A stretch of 64,000 nt of DNA from Haliotis asinina (taxonomy: Eukaryota > Mollusca > Gastropoda > Lepetellida > Haliotidae), in NCBI RefSeq assembly GCF_037392515.1, contig NC_090288.1, forward strand, positions 12,505,969 to 12,569,968. Direction: 5' to 3'. The position numbers were made by a program, and so were the translations under genes. Below, piece by piece: positions 55,031 through 64,000 of this stretch (positions are counted from its first letter, which is position 1; the number at the start of each line of letters is the position of its first letter). The notes under the pieces were generated by a model. The model was not told where the DNA came from, did no database searches, and saw nothing but the letters and a program-made list of their open reading frames with translations.

Positions 55031-58000
55031 CTATGAGTATACACAGGTTCTGGGCTCTGGGCGCTGGCTTGACCCGTCGGGGCAGTACCTTAGGTTCAGT
55101 AACCTACCCCCAGAGCATATGAAGGACACCCCGGGTATTTTCTCCTCCACTGGGTAGGTCCCGTCAATCAGACCATCACAGGAGGGCATGAGACCCCCAC
55201 GTTCTCGGGGGATGCGGAACAAGTTTATACATTTGTTTGTCTCCAGGCTCAGGAACTGAGGTACCCGGAAGTTGATGTCCCTAGGGCACTGTGCGGTGGA
55301 GATGGTTCGTCCCTTGAGGCACTCCATGTACCATGGGCTCCACTCCCTCCCAGGGAAAGGGTTGCGTCCGTCGGGACGACCTTGACAGGACGGGAGGTTA
55401 ACGGCGCAGGGGATGCAGTGGGAGACGGGGCACCAGTTTTGACGGTAATCACCTGAAACAGGAGTGAGTGAGTGTAGGTTTACGCCGCTTTTATCAGTAT
55501 TTCACAACATCACGACGAGCGGAGCTGATGCTTCTTTGAACTATGAGTGAGTGAGTGAGTGAGTTTACACAGCAATATTCCAGCAATATCAAGGCGGGGG
55601 ACGCTAGATGGGCTTCACGCATTCTATTGGAGAGGCGAACCCAGAGTCAGTTGGAGACCGAGCATAGAATATCATATGGGGTCTTGGATGTAGGATATTT
55701 CGTATACAGAATTAACAAACAGTATCGAAACATTTCTTCGCTGTAAACACTGATTCAGTGAGTTTTACGTCGCCCTAGCGCTTTAAACGGTCACGGAAAC
55801 ATTCATTCCACACTAAAAGTCTAAAATACAACAATAATGTCGGTATCAATTACATTAAAATCGAAACACAAATTAGCTGACATGAGTAAAATAATGGTTT
55901 TATTTTATCACAAATTTTGTTTGTTTAACGCCGCGCTCAGCAATATTCCATCTATATGGCGGTGGTCTGCAATAGTCGAGTCTGGGCCCGACAATCAAGT
56001 GATCAACACCATCAGCATCGATCTACGCAAATGGGATATGATGACATTTGTCAGCCAAGCATTGAACACCCGGACCTTGATTTTCGAAGCTTAGCACTAA
56101 GAGAACTCCGAAAATCTAGGCCCCAATCTTCGCCTCTTACAGCAAGCAGTGGTGGTTGATAATATATTATGATAATGATCAATCAAGACTTGCCATTTTC
56201 ACCTGACCTATCGTCGATTTTAAACATTTACTTACACTCAGGTCTTCAGCAACCCATGCTTGCCATAAAAGGCTTGTCGTAAGAGGCGACCAGCTGGATC
56301 GGGGGGTCAGGTTTGCTGACGTGGTTGACACATGTCATCGGTTCCCAATATCGATGCTCATGCTGTTGATCACTGGATTGTCTGGTCCAGACTCGATTAT
56401 TTACAGACCGCCGCCATGTAGCTAGAATATTGCTGAGTGCGGCGTAAAACTCAACTCACTCACTCACTTACAAGCATTGATGGTCTCTTCCCTCGTGCCA
56501 CAGTCGACCTCCTGGAAGTCCTGGCACCGGCTCGACCTCACGTCGAACAGCTTGGGGTAGGGGCACTCCTGCAAATGCTGCTTGAAGTATCGGGGGACAT
56601 CCACATAGGTGTGGCTGCAGTTATAGTACAACTGACAGTGGTCTGGGTGTGGGAACACAGTCTCCCCACGGGCACATCGGTCCTCCACGGTGAGCGGGGG
56701 TGGGGCGACCGTTGCCGTTGGAGTACCTAGAATGCAAAAGGAAGCGTGTAGGCGCAAACATGCGCGTTATAGCTACAAGTACACATTTTTTAATCTCGAA
56801 CTTCATGAACTCGATGTATCGTTTAACTCGATCTCTCGTCAAGGTCTGAAACAAGTTTTAATCTGAACAATAACTTCGAAAAAATCTGTCCCGAAGACTT
56901 CGAGTTATAAGATTTCACCTTACATGTTGGAAACAAGTAGGAGAACACAGAAATAGTTTAATACTGTTTACTGCTGTTGTCGAATTCAGTTGCCTTTTAT
57001 TAACAAATTAAGTCATAAGAAAACTATATGGCGCCCTGTGTATTTTCTATTTACTCGGGGTATCCAATATATCCGTTCTCTTTACATGAACTACACATGG
57101 AAATCAATACTTTCAACGCACTAACCACTATTTTAACTAACTTTGAACTTCAAGTTGATTCCAAGAATACCAAAGTACATAGCAAGGCGATTGCTGAATT
57201 AGCATTTCAAACTACAGTAAGATAGAATAGAATAGTTAAACATTTAGTATACAACTACTACACAAGCAAAACTAGTGTGAAAACTGGTAAAGGAAACCGG
57301 GAAACATGGATACACACTAAACCTGGTGTTAACTTTCACGCCACTTTCTTTTGTGCATCAGTTTATAACAGACGTTATGAACCTGGACACAATTATCAAA
57401 CAAATGGTAACCAAATAGTAAAACCAACGATGAAACACAGTAAAACAAATGAATAGTAAAACGGTAAAACAGAATTAGTAAAAAACGATAATAAAACATT
57501 GGAAAAATAAACAATCAACTAAACAGTAAAAGTAAAAATAAAACACGGTAATACAAATGATAAAAAATATTGTAAACCAAATAGTGAAACAGTAATGAAA
57601 TAGTAAAACAAATGTCAAATTCATAGATATTTCGGGAAATTAAATGAATAAACTGTTCTGTGTATATATTGTAGATTGGGACACGTGGTGGTGTTTGGAC
57701 AGGCTTGACACTGGAGTGTGGGTTTGGTCCAATATTTGCCAGACTACATTGACACCGGGGATTGCGCACATTCTAACTGTCTCATTGTTTACGTTGTTAC
57801 AAGATTGTAACGCATGTTTTTCGCACATTTCCTATTGTCATGCTGCAACCCAACGAATTACGTCTTTCTAAGGCTAAACGATGGGAGACAGAGCGCATGT
57901 GATTATATATTCTGTTTTGAGAGAATACCACTAGCATAGCACGAACCAATGCCACCTTGGGTGTGGGTGTGTCACATTTTCCTTTCCCTTCGTCGTCCCT

Positions 58001-59416
58001 TTCCTCCTTGGCTTTCATCATTATATCAATATTGTAAATCAACTTTCCCAAACTACTTATTTAGGTTCCTGGATTCATGCCACATATGACTGAATACAGT
58101 TCTTTTAAACAATGTCATCTGAGAAGATTGAGAACCAAAAGACAAAATGCATTTGTGGTTATGACAAAATAATTTGTTTTGGAAACATTCACAGCTGGAA
58201 ATGTTTAACCAGACGTTTCTTTAACAACACTACCCAAAGGAATTCTTAGATAAGAACCTTTTGATTTGAACAGTGTCACCTGAAAAGATTGACCTAAGCG
58301 TTTCCTTATTCAGGATTGTTTCAAATGGTCAAAGGCATCTGTGGTTATGTCAAAATATGTTTCATTTGGAACGGCGACACCTGACCATTTTAAACCAACC
58401 GTTTTCCTACAGAGGATTGTGTCCAACAGCCAAAGGCATTTGTAGTGATGATAATTCATATTACCATCAGCATTATTAGCATATAGGTCAAGGTCCGTTT
58501 TTCTTTGTGAAAAAGCAGTATTAAACTTTCGGAGGCGTTTCTAAATGCCTTGTAAGTTCTATTTGGAACGCTTGACCACGCGTCTAGCGATAATAACATG
58601 TCCTTGCCTACTGGACACGTAATTTTCATGTGCTTCATGTGCTAATTCAATGTCTACGTCTATTTTAGAGTGATAATAAATATGGAAAGTTCAGTGTTAA
58701 TTCATTTTCCTGATAATTCAATTACGAAATGTCTACGTCTATAATATTACTGACAATTGAATGTCTAGGGGTGTAGTTCATAAATCTGTCACAATAAATA
58801 CGTCTGAAGACCAGTGCTGACGTCAAATTGAGCGATGTAGGTCAGAGATGGCAATGATTCTGTATGCAAGTCCAGCAGTACCGACTACAGTGCTGTCAAG
58901 TTCTCGAAGGTTTTATTATTCATAAAAGTGTGGCTTATCTTATGGGCATATTTCTTTTTCTTTGTTTGCTTGTACATAATCGGATATGGACAAGACAATA
59001 AAGTGGTTGACATCATGATCACCCACTGAACCATCTGAGCCATATCAGCTTTAAATCCGCAGTAACTAGTTTATGAAAATACTTCATAACAGTTATGAAA
59101 ATAATGATCAATGTCTTCGTCATCGTCATCATCACTACTAACAAGACACCTTTGACACGAGGATGTTGCACTCACCTCTGCCGCAGTCGTCCCAGAAGCT
59201 GCCGATGAAGACGCAGACGTTGAGTCTGGAGGAGAGAATAGTGCCTGGATGACACCGTGGCATCTCCACCGGGCGTCCCCACACACAGCGCCAGTGCCGG
59301 GCACAGTCGTTCTGGTCGCGAATCCACTGGAATGGTCTTTGACAAAGAGGCGCAAACTGATTCTGCGTCCATGCCATCGCAGCCAGCGACAGCAGCATCA
59401 ACAACTTGTGCGTCAT
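55031..59416 (-). CDS. Secreted multi-domain chitin-binding (CBM14/peritrophin-A) protein, 3 coding exons
   Basis: Exons 59416-59176, 56726-56472 and 55452-55031 join to a 305-aa frame ending TAG; introns are phase 1, GT/AG. Exon 1 gives a signal peptide (MTHKLLMLLSLAAMAWTQ) and a chitin-binding type-2 module (C....F.W..D...C..HWRCVWG ... C). Exon 2 gives a B-type module after a Pro/Thr linker (HPDHCQLYYNCS ... CQDFQEVDCG). Exon 3 gives a C-type module (CIPCAVNLPSCQGRPDGRNP) followed by another CBM14 module (SCDGLIDGTYPVEEK ... C). Order and sequence match exons 1-3 of the gene at 41643, so they are paralogues facing each other. A strong acceptor (TTTTTTTTCAG at 59433) 16 bp before the ATG implies a 5' UTR exon upstream. 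Likely an extracellular chitin-associated matrix or mucus protein. Confidence 0.9.
55463..55660 (-). repeat. Two adjacent partial SINEs in intron 2
   Basis: Two GTGAGTGAGTGAG tails, at about 55463 and 55540, each followed by part of the SINE body ('tttacgccgcttttatcag'; 'cagcaatattccagcaatat'). Confidence 0.55.
55930..56095 (+). repeat. Repeat-B copy in intron 2
   Basis: 'gccgcgctcagcaatattcc', 'tatatggcggtggtctgcaa', 'gggcccgacaatcaagtgat', 'caacaccatcagcatcgatc' on the plus strand. Confidence 0.65.
56240..56466 (-). repeat. Near-complete repeat-B copy in intron 2
   Basis: 'ggtcttcagcaacccatgct', 'taagaggcgaccagctggat', 'gatgctcatgctgttgatca', 'ctggattgtctggtccagac', 'gaccgccgccatgtagctag', 'gagtgcggcgtaaaactcaa' then (CTCA)n. 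It ends at the splice donor of exon 2 (56471-56470); the CTCACTCACTCACTTAC run forms the donor context. Confidence 0.75.
57360..57620. repeat. A-rich (AGTAAAAC-like) low-complexity array
   Basis: Repeated 'agtaaaac', 'cggtaaaac', 'aatagtaaaac' motifs in intron 1 of the minus-strand chitin-binding gene. Diverged simple array. Confidence 0.65.
57630..59170. other. Intron 1 of the minus-strand chitin-binding gene
   Basis: No repeat or RNA recognised, except that three related blocks of the type 'caaaggcat.tgtggttatg' and 'ac.tttgatttgaacagtgtc' recur at about 58140-58450. Confidence 0.4.
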
Positions 59417-59432
59417 TCTTGATAAATAATGC

Positions 59433-60480
59433 CTGAAAAAAAATCTGTGATTGTAAGTCGCAATGGCTATGTTCCTTTGGCACAGGTTCGTTTGTTTTCG
59501 TTTTTTGGGGGGTAACAGTCCGATTTGAAAAGACGTTCTTGAAGTTAACGCGTCTTGAACATATTACTCCATCACGAATAACGCGTGTCTTATATAGCCA
59601 ATGTAGCCGGATACAATTTCACGACAACTATGACGTCACGTGACAAAATCAGCCATCCCACTTCTGGTAGGATCTTTCGAAAGAAAGGCGCAAAGCCGTC
59701 AACAAACTGAACATAATCCGAGCCAAACACAGGTAGAGAAACTGTAACCCTCATATATGCCAAAGGTCTTTTTCTTAAGGGAATCTCAACATTTGTATCA
59801 TAAATGAACATGTTTACACATTAAACAGCGATTAACCAAGCGAAGAAGGAAATAATCTTGATGTAAGAACGCATCTGTCTTCTTCCCAAGTTCTAACATA
59901 ACTAAGCCAAGGGACACCCCCTTGGAAAGCGGTGTTCGATGAACACGGTGCCCGTTGATGTAAACGGCCTACCTCCTGCCGGTGTTGACACAGGGTGGGT
60001 GGACAAAGCGGATCCTTTATCTTACTCATTTCGACTTTGAAACGTGGGGCGAAAATTAAGAGGGTATTTCTCTCCACTAAAGGGTGTCAAGACGAGGAAG
60101 AAAAACACTTGAAGACCTCAACAAACACTCACAGTTTTGTTGCAAATCTGCTCGTTTTCTCCAACAAATGCACTTTCTTATTTCTTGCAGGTCTATATAC
60201 TTTGAAGTGTCGTGTTTGATCTTTATCTGTGGTGCGTGTTTACTAATTGGCTGGCTGTTTGATGTTGGCTTAATATTCCCACGAACAGAACACTGATGCC
60301 CAACGCGAAGCTGAAGTATTTTGTTCAGACAGAAGTCATTCTTTGAATATCCAGTTATGTAGTCGGTATGTGATCTGTCGCTGGTTACGTTCTAAGATTT
60401 AAAGATGTTTGAAATATTGTGAAGTCTGTTTGCTGAAATGGTGACCTCAGGCTAGGAAGAACCATTGCAGTTCCTTGGGT
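59433..60480. other. Upstream region of the minus-strand chitin-binding gene
   Basis: Expected to hold the promoter and a 5' UTR exon, judged from the acceptor at 59433. I cannot place a TATA box or first exon with confidence. Confidence 0.4.
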
Positions 60481-60489
60481 ACTAATTTG

Positions 60490-60845
60490 TCCGTAGATAT
60501 CGGGGTAAAATATATCCTACAGTATTGTATCTGTTTGCTGGTGTATCTTGTTGTAGATAGGTATAACCTGGTGTATGGTGATGGATCAAGGTATAATGAG
60601 GTATAATCAGGCGTACCATATTGTATCTAGGTGTAATCTGGTGTATGGTGTTGTATCTAGGTATAAACCGTGTATAATTTATCTAGCATAACATCGTATA
60701 TAATATGTCTTGGTATTGCCCGTGTATAATGTATCTATTCATAACCTGGTGCATGGTGTTTTGTTTAGGTTAAACCCGTGGATAATGTTGTATCTAGGTA
60801 TAACCCGTGTATAATGTTGTATCTAGGTATAACACGTGTATAATA
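60490..60845 (+). repeat. Minisatellite of about 28-35 bp units
   Basis: Units of 'ttgtatctaggtataacc' plus 'cgtgtataatg' or 'tggtgtatggtg', about ten diverged copies; the last units are nearly identical. Runs straight into the GA microsatellite. Confidence 0.75.
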
Positions 60846-60846
60846 T

Positions 60847-60849
<3 letters not shown>

Positions 60850-60904
<55 letters not shown>
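60850..60904. repeat. (GA)n microsatellite
   Basis: 27 uninterrupted GA units. Confidence 0.97.
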
Positions 60905-60906
<2 letters not shown>

Positions 60907-61342
60907 TTTTCCTACATAGTAAACTAACAGACTATGATATGTTAAGCACGCAATTCAAAACTGACTGCCTCACCCACTCTCTACAATCTCGGGTTGAACA
61001 GTAGAAAATATAACGTCATTTCATCGCCTACCTGACACACTTCGAGATCATTAAATAACATAGTCGGAACTGAAATCAATAAAGATCCTTTTGAATGAGT
61101 AATAACACATAAACATCAACAATAAATCACGGACGTAATCCGGCAGTGGACGTTTAAAATCGGGTAGGACGTTTGCACAAGGGTCTTAAAACTGTACATA
61201 ACAGAATGTTGTTGAAACACAAATTGCGTACTTCCGGTAAAACCATGTCACAGACTTACAAATGTATTATAAAGTAGCCATTGGTAATACTTTCGCAATT
61301 CCGGCACCTCTAAACTCAGTCCGATAAATAAGCTTTAGGGGC

Positions 61343-61505
61343 GAGTGAGTGAGTGTGGTTTTACGCCGCTTTCAGCATTACTCTAGCAATGTCACGGCGG
61401 TGACACCAGAATGGGCTTCACACATTGTAACAATGTGGGGAATCGAACAGTGGGTATTCGGTGTGACGAGCGAACGCTTTGGCTACTAGGCTACGTATCC
61501 ACCCC
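61343..61505 (-). repeat. tRNA-derived SINE copy
   Basis: 'gagtgagtgagtgtggtttt', 'acgccgctttcagcattact', 'gtggggaatcgaacagtggg', 'ggctactaggctacgtatcc': full order from tail to A-box head. Confidence 0.75.
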
Positions 61506-61914
61506 TCTGTACACAACAGGGTATGACATGCGGCATACATAGCTGCGCACCTATCACTCGTTTTGTCGTTGCATATGCAATGTCCGTTTGATGTGATACA
61601 AAAATTGTTGCCTTTAAAGCACGGACGTTTTTTCAATTAGAATTGCTTTTAGAGACCTCGCAGCATTTCCCCCATAGCGCGTAGTGAGAAAGGACCCCAA
61701 AATTCCATAGGCATACACCATTTTGGGATAATTATTGGCAAAACATAATCAGGTAAAAACAGGGCCCCAACTCCGTACGATCTTCGAATCGTGGCAACAC
61801 GAAAGTGACTCAACTCTGTTCAGTTCGTGGATAGAGTGTAGACAGTCCAATGTATTGTGAATCAGCAGGTAATGCTTTAATCAAATGTGAAATTATTCAT
61901 ACCCCTAGCGAGGA

Positions 61915-62015
61915 AATCGGTAGCACAGTCATTACCATGATTACGGTGTTCGCTTTTAACACCGAAATCCTAGTTCGAATATTTACATGGTTTTAAGGGT
62001 GAAGTGTCTACGCAG
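61915..62015 (+). repeat. Degenerate SINE head
   Basis: 'cggtagcacagtcattacca' and 'ccgaaatcctagttcgaata' resemble the A- and B-box regions of the SINE on the plus strand. Confidence 0.4.
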
Positions 62016-62019
62016 TGGA

Positions 62020-64000
62020 ACGACATTAAATGCAAAATAGAAACACGATCACTATTGACTCAACAGACAACATAATTCATAATTATATTCAATATCCTGT
62101 TTATCATTTAACAAATTGTGATTTAATCATAAACTGCCATTAAATCTTTAAGCACTGTTTGTACCATCTATCCTGCGAAGCAAACTATACAAACGGTAAC
62201 ATATGAACCTCGGAGGTGACAATTTCGCTCTTACATATTCCGAAATTCCACTTCAACATCCTCATCTCACAAAAGTACTTAATGCTTGAATACATATATG
62301 AGACAAGAATGTTTAAATATATATTCTTTTTTTCACACCTTTCTCAGAAAATCGTATATGTTCTCTTGCATATCTTCACGATTTCTGCAGCAGTGTTTCC
62401 ATATGTAAACATTACCTGTGTATAAAGAAGCTAAGGTTATCATCGAACACAAGTAGACTCCTTTACCTCCCTTCGGAAGTAAACTGCCTCCTTTGTATGG
62501 AGTTCTTTTTGCCTAACTATCAACACAGTTCGTTCATTTAAAACGATGCTGAAAACGAGGACAGTTCAACCTCTGTATTTGTATATGGGTTGGCGGGTTT
62601 TTCAGAAATATGCAAGTACCTTGACGACAACTGTCAATGTAACCTCTACCTAGGTTAAGTCCGAGGTCACCAATTACCAGGTCTGATGTCAAAAATACTC
62701 CTGGATTATTTGCAGCTTTGCCGTGAACGTGAGAATTTGGGATTTTATTAAACCAGGAGTCTGAGTTTAATTGGGGAAGTGCAACCTGAGGGATTAGTGG
62801 GTTAGGTTTATTGGCCTGTTTGAAGAGAAGCGTTAATGTTTTTGTCAAAGGTTCAGAGTGTCAATATTCCAGCTTTGGAAAAAAAACAACTCTTGCCTCT
62901 CCAAAATACCGAGAAAATGCAGCTAGCTAGACTACGTACATTAGAATTTGGGTGGAAAAGGTAAAGGAAATATGATACAAACGTGAAGGAACGTTTACTT
63001 TCAAGACGTAACGTCTGTGTTACAGGTGTACGTTAAAACGTCTTCTCACTTCAGCATATAGCAAGCAATGGTGGTGCTACATCGCTCCCTTAATAGAAAC
63101 TTGTATTTTCATAATGTAAACTTGTATAATCATATTATACTCGTGTAGATTCGAGTTTCGAGTTTCGAGAATTGGCCATGCTTTTAAGAGTGGACGAACG
63201 GGATGGGGTGGTCAGGCTGACGGACTTGGTTGACTCATGCACCGTATATAGATGGTGAATATCAAATTCAAGCTTTTGATGAAACCTTGGAACCAAATAC
63301 AGGAACACTTGTCCTTTCATGTGATCCCTTTTTTGCCTTATCGTATGCCACAAAACTGTCTCCCAATATCAATGCAGACTCGTCTATAACGTCAAGGACT
63401 TCCATTGAGGCCAGTGAGATATATCCTACTTGTATATCAAAACGTAAGATAACACATATCGATGTTTATTTTATCTCAGAACGTTTAACAAAGTCAATCA
63501 AATGTCTGACTTAAAGGATATGTCAAAAGCATTAAACAATGCGATCGCGCACTATGTGTTTGCAGAATATCAACCACGGGTTAAACTGGCAAACAGATGT
63601 GGACACAATTGGCAACAGTGGTTAATGTGTAGATGACATTTAGACTAGGTAATATAATCAGATTGGAGTATAGTGACGTGTACCTTTGGGTGTACATTGA
63701 AACATAAGTATGGGTCATTCAGGTAATTATCTTAAAATAGGGTGGACATTGCTGATATTGGGGAAAAGTCAAAATGTCATTGATTGTGTCCGTCCCTTTG
63801 TCAGAATACACTCGACATTTCAAGACGTCGTGTTGTCATTTTTAGGGAATGGTGTGCATGTCGTTGGCGTTTTTGTAGTGAAATCGCCGAAAATGGTGCA
63901 GAATAACAAGGGTCATGAAAGGACGAACCCATCGAACCCATGATTACGGGATCATGTCAACTATGTTCCCTTGCACGATATTTGAGACTTTGGGACTTTG
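62020..64000. other. Right end of window, no supported gene
   Basis: AT-rich. A repeat-B trace lies near 63190-63235 ('gggtggtcaggctgacgg', 'ttggttgactcatg' type). A 104-codon minus-strand frame at 62534-62848 resembles nothing known to me. Confidence 0.4.

Noticed and set aside
1..64000. CRISPR array, bacterial operon or rRNA genes
   Set aside because: No regularly spaced identical repeats with unique spacers, no rRNA-like sequence; introns and SINEs show a eukaryotic nuclear genome.

Overview
The window reads as nuclear DNA of a mollusc, most likely a marine gastropod of the abalone (Haliotis) type. It has intron-rich secreted-protein genes with phase-1 modular exons, AT-rich intergenic DNA and many transposon relics. 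Two dispersed repeat families recur throughout: a tRNA-derived SINE with a GTGA/TCAC tail, and a repeat around 'gtctggaccagacaatccagtgatcaac'-like sequence. I recognise these from abalone genomes; that assignment is memory-based inference, since no marker gene fixes the species.

Layout. 0-5.4 kb: the 3' part of a plus-strand gene for a secreted CAP-domain protein with two EGF-like modules. 5.6-6.6 kb: a cluster of TGACGTCA sites and a TATA box ahead of a short open region with gag-like zinc knuckles. 7-23 kb: mostly non-coding, with a Tc1 relic, MITE-like inverted repeats, a nearly complete Tc1 element with TA target duplications (12.25-13.55 kb), a long hairpin and microsatellites. 23.7-34.6 kb: an almost intact, very young Ty3/Gypsy-type LTR retrotransposon on the minus strand. 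36.6-40.7 kb: a dead APE-type LINE and a dead mariner with a duplicated tail. 41.6-49.0 kb (plus) and 55.0-59.4 kb (minus): two convergent paralogous genes for secreted multi-domain chitin-binding (CBM14/peritrophin-A) proteins. A second copy of the same Tc1 family lies in the first intron of the plus-strand gene. 60-64 kb: minisatellites, a GA microsatellite and SINE relics, with no gene I can support.

The highlight is the LTR retrotransposon. Its two 229-bp LTRs look identical and it is flanked by a 4-bp CTGT duplication. It encodes Gag (708 aa, CCHC knuckle) and Pol in the -1 frame. The gag/pol junction has a GTTAAAC slippery heptamer, a 5-nt spacer and a perfect 10-bp stem that encloses the gag stop. 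The integrase carries a C-terminal PHD finger after the GPY/F module. Downstream of pol, where env would sit, is an intact third ORF (up to 784 aa) with an arginine-rich N-terminus, a Cys2His2-type finger and a full TatD-family metal-dependent DNase domain. One in-frame TGA before the integrase is the only obvious lesion. A model consistent with this layout, not proven, is: Gag-Pol made by frameshifting, ORF3 made from a spliced subgenomic RNA (good donor in the leader, good acceptor before ORF3), the PHD finger directing integration to methylated histone H3, and the TatD nuclease acting on cDNA or the integration site.

The two chitin-binding genes share exon plan, intron phase and module order, so they arose from one ancestor. 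Proteins of this kind are typical of mollusc shell matrix, mucus or gut lining; which applies here cannot be told from sequence.
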